Program-made: the position numbers and the translations under genes
NCBI RefSeq assembly: GCF_000204055.1
Contig: NW_006768871.1
Coordinates: 39,653-103,652 of the forward strand
From: Melampsora larici-populina 98AG31
Lineage: Eukaryota > Basidiomycota > Pucciniomycetes > Pucciniales > Melampsoraceae
Length of the DNA stretch: 64,000 nucleotides
Direction of reading: 5' to 3'
The notes under the pieces: model-generated
Told to the model about the DNA's origin: nothing
What the model saw: only the letters and a program-made list of their open reading frames with translations
The model's database searches: none
Shown here: in pieces, positions 44,036 through 57,364 of the stretch
Layout of the letters: each line of letters opens with the position of its first letter
Numbering within the stretch: position 1 is the first letter of the stretch

Positions 44036-45358
44036 CATGTGTTTCTTTTCTTTGGTTTTGCTTTAAAAGTGTGAGGTTGATCGGTGTAAAAAGTGGTGTG
44101 CGGCTCTTTGATCAAAAGTGCCTCTTCGATATTTTTCTTTACTTTATTATCTTGGATCATGGTTTTCTTTGATTTGATTTGTGAAATGTGTATCTTAATA
44201 TCTCCTCTGATAGTTTTTTTTGGATTGCTTGTGTACAACAAAAGATGATGATGGTGCGGAAGCTTCAGGTTTGAGAGTCGTCAATCAAAATTATCCTTGT
44301 TTTGTTGCCATTTTGCCGTATAAAAATCGATACATCTGCGTCAGAGTTTTGGAGTAGCCTTGGATTGTAAACACTTGTCATTGATACTCGCTGTTTTACA
44401 GCCGATCGTAAGTGATAACCATGTTTTGGCGCCAATGGCAACAGTCGGAACAAACAAATTGCCTCAATCCTGAGCAACTTGTTTATTAACAGGTGTTCGA
44501 GCGAATTGTATAATTTCATCACTTAATTCGATGATTCATTCTTAAAGTGTGATCATAACAAATTATTTTCACGTGTCTCACTTCTGCAATTATATCCGAT
44601 TGTATCTTGATAGGATCTTATGATTCAAGGGTTGATTTTGGGAGACAGTTTGTATTGGTGGTTTAGCGGTGTAGTCTGAGTCACTTTTCCTTTGTTTTTC
44701 TTTCTGAGCTCGCAATTGCTGCAATGTGGCCAATAGACGAGGGTTTTTTTCAATTTAAGTGCTCGACATATACGATTGTCTGATGTTCTTTGGAGAGGTA
44801 TCCTATGATCCTCACCAACAAATAGATAAGAGAGCAACTGCGTTTCACCATCAAGCAACTTTTGGGAAGTTCATATCGGTTGACTCTAGAGATCAAGTCA
44901 CTGAAGTGCAAATGAGACTTTCGAAACCAAAACATGAACTCACCCATTCTTCATGGCATCGTCCAACACAATTTGATTGATCATGGCAGGCTCAGCAGTT
45001 CTTCTTTTTCAATTACATCAGGACTCTGTAAACACATTTTGAAAATGGACATGATCAATCAAACAACTTGCCAGCTCTTGCCAGCTGGTCTACAAATATG
45101 ATTCGTCGAAGCGTTGACAAATTCGATCAACTGTTTTTTAGGAAAGTCAGTACAGGCACCCAATGGATGACTATAAATTCAGCTTCATCTCCTATTTTGT
45201 TTCTTAAACTCCTTTATGAATCATCAACAGCTTCAGAATCCATCTTCTCACCTTTCTACAAATCGACTTAAAAAGTACCTTCTTGCTTGGGCGCAACAGG
45301 ACCACTTTGAATGTCCATGACTCTTGAAACTTTTCATCATCTCCTCATATACAACAAC
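44036..45358. other. Spacer between the two cyclin copies
   Basis: 44036-44130 is still homologous to the end of the second copy (to about 47490). 44130-44880 is unique AT-rich sequence without a gene. From about 44888 it is the second copy's upstream region. Confidence 0.45.
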
Positions 45359-47412
45359 ACATCTCTTAATCCCAAATATTCTCGCATTTGTTCTTTGGCT
45401 TGCGGTTGGTACATCTCGTCACTCCTCATTTCTCTCCTGTCTTGTCAATTTCCGTTTTGCGGTTTCCATCGAAGAGGGAGGTGGAATTGTATCACCACCA
45501 AGATTTTTTCACTCAGCTCTTTAAGAAATACTTTTGTGGGGATCTATGTCGATGCTTGTCCATTACATCAATGGCTTCTCAACCCAGTTTTATAGAAGCT
45601 AATGTATCTTTTTTGTGACGTCATCCAACAGTTCAACAAGCCCCGACTCCGAGAGATGGACAATCAACTCGACGATCGGTGGATGTCAACAACACCACCC
45701 GGACCAAAGTCATTGCCGGTCCTTCTTTACTCGAACTTCGACACAGTCCATCATCTCATGGTCGTGTTGGGAAGAACAGATCACGGTCTCGATCCGCACC
45801 TTGCAACTTTCCACCAAGGTCAACACTTCTTTCAACTAGGTCTTGTTCTCCTGCAAGTACCTCTGAGGTATATGCCAGTCCTTCATTGACCTCCCCATCT
45901 GGACACTGCTCGTAAGTCTTTCCAAAACATGTGCTTTCATCTCGACCTATACTGATTTTGTTTTATTTGTTAATTTATTGATTGGCTTTTCGGAATAGCT
46001 ATGGAGAAGAATCAGAGACTGAGATTTCAGTTTGTGAAACGTTGAGATCACTCTCTACAGATGATTCCATAACCACGAGCGACTCGGAAGACACTCAGGT
46101 CTCTGAGCCTTCAACCACCGAGGGTGATGATGATGTCATCTCATCAAAGGCTGGTCAATTCTTTGATGAAGATGTCAGATTTCCTCCGGTTCCATCTGTC
46201 ATTGAAGGTCCTTTAGATTTTTCTTTAGTTGAGCAAGTCAGATGGGAAGATTGCGCTAAAAGAAGGATTGCAAGGATGGTGGAAAAAGAGCCGGTTGTAG
46301 CATCACAAGTGGTTGATACCGGGTGCGATGCTATACCTCTTGCTGTAAAGCAAGACATCATTACTTGGTTAATTGCCGTATGTTGATCTTTCTTTACAAT
46401 TGGTTACTTAACATATTGCTGATATTTTTTGATACGAATAGTTTGAACATCGGATCAGCGATTATCCAAATATCTCCCTTCCCACGAGACATCGGGCTAT
46501 CATACTGTTTCATCAGTTTTGTGCTTCGGACACCATGTCAAACATCGATGCCGATCGAATCAAACGTCGATGCGGATCGAATCAAACTCCGAGCACATCG
46601 AATCGGTGTGGCTTGTCTTACATTGGCATGTAAAGTAGACATCGATTTCTTGGCACCGTTAGAGGTGATGCCATTGGTATTTTGGGAATGTAGTGTGGTG
46701 CAGTCGGGTTGGGTTCATATCTGCGCTGAACAAATTGGGGTTTGTAGATTTTTTTCTTACACTCTAGTGTTTGTAGTGGTTTTCTGACTTTTGAATTTCT
46801 TGTACTACATCATTAGATGTTGGAGCAGATCATCTTGAAGACCTTGTCTTACCAAGTGACATTCCCTACACCATGCGACTTTCTTACTGAACTGGTATTT
46901 GCTATACCAATGTTAGAAAACCTTGCATCGCATTGTACAGGATTGGCAGCTTGTGGAGGAAGGGTTCGAGTGGATGTACGAGCATGCATATCGACGTATG
47001 TTTTTCTTTGGTTGTCCAGTTGATCGTGATGTGTTACTGATAATTTGTAAATTGGTTAATAGATCCAGAATATCATCAGCATCGGTCATCTGTTGTTACA
47101 GCGGCTGTTTTATTATTCTGTTTGGAACAAGGTATCTTTGATCATCCACGTTCACAAACTATCAAACTTGGACAAGTTTGGTGGAGAGACGTGAATGGAG
47201 TTTGGAAAGAGACAAGGGTACAAGATTCAATACAACAGGTATCTTGTAAGCTTGCTAGTGATGAGGTCAGGGGACATTGGGTGAACCTCAGTGAAGAAGG
47301 TATTAAGACTTCTATCTGTGAGCTCATGGGTTTGGAGCAGGTTTGTCTTTTATTTCTTCCAGATTTATCCTTAGCAGCTTGTTCCAAGTGTATGATTACG
47401 AGGAATCACTGA
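45359..47412 (+). pseudogene. Tandem copy of the cyclin-fold gene, decayed
   Basis: Homologous to 41998-44035 along its length with the same exon order. Breaks: the start codon position is ACA at 45359-45361 and the first donor is GTTGGT, not GTGAGC. In the cyclin box a 22-base unit (CGATGC[C/G]GATCGAATCAAA with two flanking bases) is doubled at about 46549-46592, which shifts the frame into an early stop. A two-base loss after CATCGCATTGT at about 46937 shifts it again. Exons 2 and 3 and their intron are nearly identical to the intact copy, whereas the flanking exons have diverged. It cannot make a full cyclin as it stands. Confidence 0.85.
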
Positions 47413-49390
47413 CATGTGTCTTTTTTCTTTGGTTTTGCTTTAAAAGTGTGAGGTTGATCGGTGTAAAAAGTGGTGTGCGGCTCTTTGATCAAATTCGCCT
47501 TTTCTATTTTTGTATATTAGAAATCTCCCCTGGCTATACACTTTTGTGTTGTCTTGATGTGTTATACTTTTTTTCCTTATGGGTTTTTCTTTGCTTTGCT
47601 TGTAGATAACAAAAATGAGAATTTAACGGCAGCTCCAGTTTTTATAGTTGCCCATTGAAATTGATATAGTCTTCTGTTTGAGAAGTTTAGATGTTTCCAA
47701 GTATTCAAAGATGCGAATTGTGAGATTTTGAAATGTTTTTGGATTATTTTCCATGCAAACTTGAATTGGTTGATCAATACGAGCGAAGTAGATTCAACCT
47801 ACACCATGAACCCGTTACCAGAAATCCAACTGGTGTTTCCCTTCAATTCATCATTAGAAACTTGCTTGGATTATCACAACTTGAATAAATTTTTACAGCA
47901 AGTTACAAGTTACATGGTAAAACGGGTGAGATGGATTTATCAAGGTTTACAATATCAATATTTCCTATTCTGATTTCATTTACGGCATTTTTTCAAGTAA
48001 TATTATCAATTTTTACAATTCTTCATACATTTTTCTTATCAACTTTTGATGCATACGTATCTATAACCCAAATAGACCAGATAACCACCGTTATGGCCCG
48101 ATAATTATTTATGTGTAATTTTTTGGGAGATCTACATACGTATTCAAGATTCATAAGTAAGACGTGGGCGAAAGGTTTCAAGTTGCAAGACATGATTTCA
48201 TGACACAAGGTAAGATAGGTAAGATAAAGAAACGTGTTTGTTCAAGGAGAGTTTCCGGGCGTTCAAAGCTGAGATTTCTTTAATGGGTCCGAGCCTGTCC
48301 GAACTTTCTAAGATATGTCGAAAACGGCTCGGATGCTCAATCAGGTTTCGCCGAGCTCGACTCCTATTTGAGCCAATAAGATCTTGAGCTTGAAAGTCGA
48401 TCAAGGGGTTTGTATTTAACTTTTAATGCGGCAACAGACATCAACCTGTAACAAATTTTATCGAACCTCATGAAAGATCCTTACAGGATTTTTCGGTGAG
48501 GTTTTAAAGGAGAAACATGAGAGCATTTTGATCGATGGTATCATATCAGGTATTCAAGCTTTTCCAAGAGATCGGCGTTAGAATGCAAATGTAAACATTA
48601 AAACCCCATATGAGAAAAAACACATCTGAACCCATTTGGATTTCAAGATTTCCCCGCAAACATCCTAAATTACAAGTGGGTTGGATCGGGGTTTTCATCA
48701 AACGGGTCTCAATGCACGGTTGTATAAGTATACCGCTTTGTTGGAATGACTTGGGGTTGCAAAAAATTGGATTGGAATCCTCCGTCAAACTGTTGTACTT
48801 GAGAGTTACGGGCGAGCTTTGGTGACTTGTCAACCCTGAACTTCATCATACAATAATCAAAAGGTTGTTGATGTTTCAACCTTTTGATGAGAGAGTACAT
48901 AACACAAGATCATCAAAAGAATAAGGGCCAGGTGCAGAATTTGCGCGTTATTAGTAGTTGATGTTGTTAGAGTGTTTTTTGGGTTTGAAATCAGCAGGAA
49001 GGTTAAACTACCGTACAAATGGCATCCTTGTGGTTGATTATGCATAAGGATGATTGGTGGAAAAGTTCATACCTGGGACTTCCTCAAGCTTGTCCACCTC
49101 TTCAAACTCTTCTGGTTAAATGTCTTGACAAAGACTTGGTTTTGGGTAAGGGGTGGTCAAACAGATCACTATGTTGCTTGAAAGGTGACACCTTGCTTAT
49201 TAGGGCATATTCTGAGGAAATGATAATTGGTGTTTGTTGTGTTGGGGTTGATTCCAGGTTGGATGATGATGATATAGCACAGCCAGTATGCAAGCTGCAT
49301 GTAATTCTTCAGCTTCCCCCACCCATCCTTAAACAGGCTTGGAAAGTCCAAATTCACATCTTTTGGCTATTCAATATTTAGACTCACCTG
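47413..49390. other. Spacer with unrecognised short frames
   Basis: Up to about 47490 this still matches the cyclin duplication. Beyond, frames at 47728-47973 and 49019-49381 (both plus) have amino-acid composition that could be coding, but no motif, start context or splice partner that I can defend. 48820-48900 holds a small inverted repeat around AACCTTTTGAT. Confidence 0.3.
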
Positions 49391-49709
49391 AACAGCCATG
49401 TGTAGCAGGTACTTCATCAGATCCTGTCAACAGATTATGTAAGCACTCTTCCTTACTGGAGGAAGAGTCTGGGCAAACTTCCAGGACGGAATTGAAGTAA
49501 AAAAAAGAATGAGAACAACATACAATGGAAAACCTGTTTTGACTTACTGGAGCAAAGGGTGTGATATCTTCCTGTGTCACTTTATGTGAGCCAAATGTGA
49601 GAATGTCACCCAGACCACCAGCCCAACCTGCACTTGCCCCTACTTGAGGCATAGGTTCCAACATATGCCCACATAGACCTGTTTGGTATGGGATCCACAC
49701 CAGCATCAT
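49391..49709 (-). CDS. Possible two-exon fragment, unrecognised
   Basis: On the minus strand a frame reads LVWIPYQTGLCGHMLEPMPQ, GWAGGLGDILTFGS and EDITPFAP, then a GTAAGT donor, an intron of about 70 bases, and EVCPDSSSSKEECLHNLLTG ending before a GTGAGT donor at about 49391. The two good donors and continuous phase make it more gene-like than its neighbours. Upstream and downstream exons were not found, and no family is recognised. Confidence 0.22.
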
Positions 49710-52686
49710 GGGACTGAATCAACATATATTGGTTGCTATTCACCTGAGTAGAGACAAAAACCCAAGATTTATCACTGGACAGAGACCAGGCAACTGGTTT
49801 GCAATGTCCAGCCCTGTTAACAGTGACCAGTTGGGTTGGCCATTTGGTAAGGACATTTTTATAACTGCTGCTGAGAGCTTAAATCCAAATACCACTCAGC
49901 TCAATATTATCAAAGGCATAGCAAGGAGATAGTAACAGGTCTCATTACATACTAGGGTTTATTTGCAAAGAAATTTTTCAATACCTACTCAATATAGTAT
50001 CAAGAAACAAAACTCATCACAACAAGCTTGATAGTTCTATCATATATTATGACTGAGGAATAATTACACAATATGCAATTGGTTTGAGATATAATGCAAG
50101 TATATATACTCATGTGTGTTATTCTGGCATTACAACAGCTTTTACAGATATCTACTTTGAAGGATTTCTACTTTCACAGATATTCACTGCCCAATGATCA
50201 ATCCCATACCTATCATCTGTGTTATCTGGTTGAAATATCGTCATAACATGGAAGATATGCACTTCAAACCAAGTCTCAAAAGGACAAATCAATTGATTAT
50301 TTAGAACAGCACAGTAGAATTGAACACGACTGATTTTAGATAGCAATAACAGAAAAAAAGCTATAAGAAAAGCACCTTTGTATATATTCCTTCACTAAAA
50401 AAATGTTTTAGGCTGCGTGCTAAGAACAAAAGCGATGCATTTAACCGCAGATCGTCGGCTGTGTAGATCCCCAGTGAAACTATATGTGAGGCTGCTCGAT
50501 GATGAAGAACCATCATTTTCGTTGATCGGACTGTGCAGGACGTCTCAAAGATAAGAAAATTAATCATTTTCAAAACACAAAGATGAAAGAAGCTGTAAAA
50601 CAAATAGATATAACATTCCACATCGGAATAAAATAGTAAGAACGAGATTCAAGAAACTGCGATTTGTCTCTAAGAATACATAATTCTTTTGTCTTGAATG
50701 AAACAAATCAAAAACCTCGTTGAAGTACTTACATAGCTTTGTGATTGAATTTTGATCGGAGTTCTAATTTCCATCTCTACCTTGATGAATTTGAAGCACC
50801 GCTTTTTATCAAACCCTTAAACTAAAATTACATACCAAATCCCTCACGTAAAAAATCGTAAATTGATCACGACTTCTTAAACTTTACTGATTCTGTTACA
50901 CGTCGTCTTCGAGGTGGAGGGAGTCGAGGGACTGATGAGAAGATTGGATAAATATTTATCAGTTTGAAATAGGCATCGAATTCGATAAGTCATCCAATCC
51001 CTAATCTTTTTGAATGTTAACCGAATGTGTGTGTTTTTTCTTGGCTTGTTTGTTCTGATTTCTTGCAGATTTCTTCACAGGTAATTACTACTTGAACCGT
51101 TTTGACTGTTACACTTACTTATGCAGTTTTGATCAATCATCAGATCTCTATCATCTTGGTCTCAAATAAATTCCTTCAAAGTCCAGACTTTAACATAAGA
51201 TTACAATCCCCTTGAACTAAACCTTGATGATCTTTCCTAGGGTGATTTGCCAGTGCCACTGATCCTACAATTGTACATAACTTTACATATTTAAAGTTTA
51301 CCGCGTATCAGATAATTTTCTCATCGAGCTCGAAAAATCCTTCCTTACATAAACGAAAAAAAAAATCTTCTTCTTTTAAAGTTTTCTTGATCAACAGAAA
51401 CTTTAAAACTTTCATGTGCCCACGCTCTGAGCTTGGCTGCCGCTCCTCCGGCTCATACCCTACCATTGAAACTTTTTCTTCTTGATTTTTTAAGCACAAG
51501 ATTTCGCCTTTTAGACTACACTTAACTTGTTTTATAAAACACACTCACACTCACACTCACTCACACACTACGCAACTACACACTAAGATTCAGTTAACAT
51601 TTAGTTACATAGTAGTTTCTTTAGTGAATGTTGATTGATTTACATAAACAAATGAAATAAAAGAATTACAAAAGGAAAGGATGAATTGTTAAGATTTTGA
51701 TTTCACTACATAACATAGAAAAGATTGAGAAGTTCTATGATAAAGATAGGATTTTTTTTACGATTTTTATGTACCTGGAATTGATTTTTATCTAAAAAAG
51801 AAAGCCAAAAGGAATACATACAAATACGTACAGCCCCCTATTTTCTGATTGAGATTTGTATACGTTCTACATATATAAAGTTTTTCCGCTCTATCTTCAA
51901 GTTCTCTTTGGAAAGAATTGTATGTAGAACAAGAGACCCTAGATTTCAGATTCACCTAAAAAGAGATTTTCATAGATTAAAAAACAAAAAAGGCAAATCC
52001 AAAATTCACCCTATCGTTCGGTTCTTCTGTCGACATGCACTTCTTTCGCCTTTGTTTTTCATTAAACTTGTTCAACTTAAACTGAGAATACAAAAATCAT
52101 ACTATACTTACTTTCAATATATCATTCAGAAAGAATCATACACTTCTTTATCATCATCATCTTTACATATCATCTTACCTCATATCTTTTGGTTTAGTTT
52201 GATTTAGACTCGGCGGGTTTTTTTTGGTATTTTCTTCTAGCGTTCTTTTGACTTCTTCAACGAATGTAAGTCTTGTATTGAACTTATCAAATTAAAAAGG
52301 TTAGTCATTTCGATTTTTTTTGGTATTCAGAAGGATTCTGATGATTCTGATGAGATTAATTTGGTAGATAGTGATCTTTTTAACTTAACACCCATCACAT
52401 CAAAACTAGAATAGCTACTTATCAATCTTTAAGAGACTTTAAAAAGTTCTTTGTTTCTTTACCAAGATTGACGATCTTGTAGTGTGTGTTTCTTTTGAGA
52501 ATTGGTACATTTCAGTAGTGAACTCAACTGACTGACTGATTGGATACCATACAGCTTTTTTGAGAATAAACTCAATCGATCATCACACTTTACCATCTTC
52601 GATCATTCTCTTGACTTTTCTCATTTCTCATTTCTCATCATTCTCTTACCTCAATTCTAAGACCACATCGATTCATTCTACTTAAA
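49710..52686. other. Long AT-rich intergenic tract
   Basis: About 3 kb without a supportable gene on either strand. A forward frame at 49708-49932 may be transposon debris. 51545-51575 is a CACTCA-type simple repeat. 52200-52680 is pyrimidine-rich and is probably the leader of the next gene. Confidence 0.4.
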
Positions 52687-53715
52687 ATGGGATTACGACA
52701 TCCACCAAGTCCAGTGCTTATCAATCGATCAACCATAACCAACACAAACCATGATGAAAACAATCGATCGACTAATTCGAATTCGAATCCGAATCCGAAT
52801 CGAAGATTCCATTCATCTTCAATGGTCACTAATTATACAAAATCAAATCTAATCGAAATGAATTCACAATCAGATGAAAGTTGTTTAGTAGTCATCTCAT
52901 CAAAAGTTTATGATTTAACACTATGGATCGAAGATCAATCATTATCTCCTTCTTCTTCTTCATCATCATGCTTAGATTCAAATTCGATTCATCAATTAAG
53001 ACATCTTTCTAAAATCGATCCTTTACATGCTGGGAATTGGTTGATTCAAAGATTAGGTTCTCATCAGATTCATTTGATTGATGAATGTAGAATTGGTGAT
53101 TTCGATTCATTCGAACATCAAGCCTTACCGATCCTTCGATTCCCTGATAGTCTTGATCCTGGTGGAGGAGGAGGAGGAGGGGCTGGATTTCATTCTAATT
53201 GGAGTCAGAATTTTAATAGAAATTCAAACCAAACGGTTAGTTTCGGATTCCAGCTTTCTTGTCGATCGTTCAATTGAATCCCAAAAAAATCCTTTCTAAA
53301 TTCGATACTGATGACATGTTCTTCTTGACTTTTGAATCTCTTCTAGGAATCAAATCACAATTCTATAACCGATCACCCATCGACTCCATCAACATCTACC
53401 CAAGCCATCAATACAGTCGAACCCAACTGTACCAATCCCAACCAAAGCTCTCTTCCAATTAGCTCTTCCACTCCAACACCTAGAAGATCGCACCTTTCAA
53501 GAGCTTTAGCATTAGTAGAGTATCATAAATCTTTGGTCATCGAAGCTGAAGCGAATGTAGGATCGGCTCATATTAGCTTATCTGAAGCTTTTGAAGGATT
53601 AGCTGAAGCTGAGAAGAAACGTGATCATTTGGTGATGTTGGCTTGTGAAGGCTTTCGTCCTACTTTACCTGAATGGGAATCTTTAGAAGATGAAGATGGA
53701 TTTGGAACGGTTTGA
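52687..53715 (+). CDS. Hypothetical two-exon protein
   Basis: Exons 52687-53235 and 53347-53715 (GTTAGT donor, TCTAG acceptor, phase 0) give 305 residues. The N terminus is Asn/Ser-rich low complexity. Residues about 65-80 read SCLVVISSKVYDLTLWIED, recalling the start of a cytochrome b5-like fold, but the heme-ligand HPGG is absent, so a heme protein is unlikely. A Gly run (seven Gly) lies near residue 162. The second exon begins Ser/Thr/Pro-rich and ends in a helical region, LSRALALVEYHKSLVIEAEA, then LSEAFEGLAEAEKKRDH and an acidic end (EWESLEDEDGFGTV). No targeting signal seen. I do not recognise the family. Confidence 0.7.
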
Positions 53716-54559
53716 ATCAATGAATGAATGATTAATTTTACATTTGATTCTCTCATGAGGTTGTGTTGAGGATTGATAATTATTTACTTGGAGGGGTTTT
53801 TTCTTGGTCTCTTGGTTTCTTGATTTCTCATCATTATCATTATCATCATCAATCATATCTTTTTTGAAAGGAAGGAGGTTTATGAAGAAGAAAAAAAAAT
53901 ATAACATCTCATTGTTATCAAATCTTGACTTTTCTCTATTTTTTTCATCATGATATTTATATAAATAAACTTACCTCTCAATACAGGTTTCTCAATCATA
54001 ATAAAGTTGTTGATCATCATTATTTTTAAACAGGACAAAAAATTACACAAAAAAAAATATATTTATATCTATATATGTCAGATTTTTCACTTGTAGTATT
54101 AGTAGTAGTAGTACTTTCTTTCTTTGAATCGAATTGAATCCTTTTATTGGTCTTCTTCTTCTTCATCTGTTTTTATTAGTCTTTTTTATTAGTCTTTTTT
54201 CTTTTCTTTCATTTCTTTCTTTCAATTTGTGTTATAATATACAAAACAAAAAGTAATCTCTGTGTCTTTTTTTTAATTTTTTTTTCTTTTGATTTAGGTT
54301 TGGTTTACAGTTTTATCTTGTGTAAGAAAGAAAATGAGATTGGTTTTTTATTTGGAATTTGATGTTTTTAAAAGAAAAAAAAATCGGAAGGAAATCCAAA
54401 ATCAATCAAAACAAAAAGTAAAAGTTTTTCAAGAAATCAAAGTAGTTGTACATAAACATCTTCTCCCAACCTAAAAATCCATCTAAAAAACTTGAGACAA
54501 CCCCTGCTAAAACCCCCCAAAAAAAAACTAGGTTCTCGTGGGTTGTTTGGATGGGGTTT
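53716..54559. other. 3' region, extremely AT-rich
   Basis: Homopolymer T and A tracts and simple TTCTTC/AGTAGT runs. No gene. Confidence 0.5.
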
Positions 54560-56364
54560 TCAGGTTGGGTCAAGATGTTTGTGTACTGCTAATGTTACTA
54601 CATAGTTGTGTAAATGTAGCAAGGGTTGTCCAAACAATTGATCATTAGTTGGGGATTTGGATTGTTCAATAGTGGTGGCAGGTTGATTATTAAGCTCCAT
54701 TTTCTCATGCTGTTTGGTAAACACAAACTTCAGTAGGTTTTCAAAACCATTTTTACCCTTGGCTCCCATTCCTTTGGAATGGGAGAAGAACTTGACTCTC
54801 AAACCAAAAGGTGGAAAACAGTGGCTAGGCTCAAAGTGTTGCAGTTGAGTGCTTTGTTTAGATATATGATGATCTTGTCAATCATGATGTCCACTGGTAC
54901 CATGGGGCAGAGTAGATCATTTTGATGTATTGTCTCCAATTGCTCATCCAGAGAAACCTTTGCTAGAACATACTTTGATAAGATCATAAATCCTCTGGGC
55001 TTTTCTTGAGTTAAAATCTTGAATTGATAAAACAGAAACAAAAATAAAGGGTTGAAAAAATAGGAAATGGTTTGATTTAAAAGAATCAGAATAGATTTGA
55101 AATGGAAATTGATTGAATAACAAAAACAAACTTAGAGTGAGGATTTCCATTATGTCCCTCATGGCTTGCCAATCTACCACCAAAAATACAACCTCTTTGA
55201 AGTAGCTATGTTTCTTACCATCCTTCTTTTCCTAACACCTCATAGAGTATATATTGGAAGAATTGACTTTCATAACTCAGTCTATGATCAACAGATGGAC
55301 ACAGGCCTTAATGTTCACATCATATTTTAAATGATATTAAAAAACATCACTTACACCTTAGGCTTCCCACATCCATTTCCAATGTTCAGCACAGATATGT
55401 ACCACATTGAATAACATCACCTGACAAATGGGCCTTAAGGTTGGGTAGGTCTTTGTGCTGAGAATTAGATTGTTTGTGCTGTTGGTTGAAATTGGCCCTG
55501 TGAACACTGGATCTTTTCAGCTTTGTATTGACAGTATCCATATAACTCATGTCATCACAAACTCAACAAATGTGAAATAAGTTCAAAATGAGTTTGGATC
55601 CAGATGACTTACATCATTGGTGATATTTTTCATATATGTATCACCAAGAAGATACACAATTTTGCAGTCTTGGATGGTTTGTGGTTCATCTTCTTGATCA
55701 GAGTCAGAGTCAGATTCATTGGAATCACTACTAGGATTGATGTTGAAATATTCTTGTTCAACATCCTCATTGCCCTGATTGATCCAAAGTTTGTTGGTCC
55801 CAGGTATCTCATCAATGACATTCTTGACCTTGTCTTCCTCTATGATGACAGCCATCAGTCCAACCAGAGAAAAACTGCCTGAAATGTCATTAAAAACACG
55901 TCTGGGGTTCAATCAAAGTGAATTTAGACCTGCCTTGACAATTCAACACATCTTGTGGTAAAGGCACCAGATGGACATTGATTTTGGGTTCCAAGCTAGC
56001 TGATAATGCAAGTCAAGGCTTTCATCCTCAAGTTGTCAATACATTCCACAACCCATTGTTAAATTGCTGCTTCAAGAGTTGGATACACTGTCCAGCATGT
56101 AAAATTAGAGATCATGTCAGCATTCTGAAGACAAAGTAAAAAATGTGACAAAGCAAAAAAAAAGAGATGAAGAATGAAAAGGTAGATTGATTGAAAACAC
56201 AAAGCACTCATCTGTTGATACAGATTGTTCTTTCTCAGGATGGCCACCATAGGCATGGTAAGAAACTCACCCCTATGATTCCATGCAACAACCTTCATAA
56301 TTGAATGCCAAAAAATGTATGTCCAGTTGTTCTTGACGTAGGAAATCAAAGCACCAATGAACAC
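54560..56364 (-). pseudogene. Decayed hAT transposase, minus strand
   Basis: Read on the minus strand, 56364-56059 gives FIGALISYVKNNWTYIFW, the hAT pattern before the catalytic core. 55912-55583 is an acidic Ser/Asp block. 55041-54560 gives LETIHQNDLLCPMVPVDIMI, IIYLNKALNCNTLSLATVFH and RVKFFSHSKGMG, clearly related to the transposase at 27.9 kb (NDPLQPMVDVM, MYLDEALECDTL, LRLKFFSHAFG). Frames change several times and stops are frequent. Confidence 0.6.
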
Positions 56365-57364
56365 ATGGAGATTACACTTTACCTTCTAGACTTCCTGAAT
56401 CCAGCCAAACTTGCTTGATAACTCCTCTAAAAAATAAAGTTGAAAGCAAGAAAGCAAGTTTCAGTCAAAGATTGAAAGAAGTAAAACCAAAAGATATCAC
56501 ACTAGTATCAAAAAGTTGAAACAATTGAAACAATCAAAAAGATTGAAAGAGCAAAAATCAGAAATAGAAATAATTGTCTTGAGCTCTTTTTCAATCACCA
56601 AACACTATGCCAGATTGCAAATTTACCGCTGAGTTTAGAAGATTGAGAAAACATAGAGAATTATACACAAGGCAGAAAGGGTCAAAAAAATATGGAAAAA
56701 TAAGTGTTGCATTCCCCTGTATGTGCCCATCATTTTGCATATTTTGGCAGATTTTTACTGCAGCAGTGTATATCAGGTCAGAAACTCAGTTTATGTCCAA
56801 AACTGGCAGTCATGAAGGCATCAACCTTGTGAGACCCATAAAATTGTCAATTTTGTGTCAAAATCTGTGATGTGTCTGCCCATTCTGGAAGCTATGTGTT
56901 CAATTTACCAGGTACACATTGGAATGAGTGGTGTGTGTCCAAAAATGAATGAGGTACAGTAATCACCATCCCCATCAGCAAAGCTAGAAAACCTTATAAA
57001 TCTTTTTCCTGCAAGGGTTTTAGCATCCAGATGAAAACTGTAATTCCAGTCTTTGGCTTTCATATTTTGCAACTGTCAAATTGATTGAAAGAAAATTGTT
57101 GTATTTGTGGTTGTTCAAAAGTTTCTGCTCAAGCCTGGGTAGTTTTGAACAAAATTTGAGTTTCTGACCAAATACACCACAAAATCATTTTTCTTTGAAA
57201 CATCTTCAAAACTCAAGGTAAAAATATGAAAAAATATGCAAAATGATGGGACATCACAGGCTGATTCAACCATATTTTTTTCAAATTGTTCCAACCTCTT
57301 ACAGATTTCTGAGAATTTTCTATATCTTGACTTTCCTGAACTCCATGGTATATTATTGATTTGG
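56365..57364. other. Spacer, decayed transposon sequence
   Basis: No readable gene. Short frames only. Confidence 0.35.

Noticed and set aside
52870..52960. Cytochrome b5 domain in the hypothetical gene
   Set aside because: Only the opening strand pattern (VVISSKVYDLT) is present. The HPGG heme motif and second histidine are missing.
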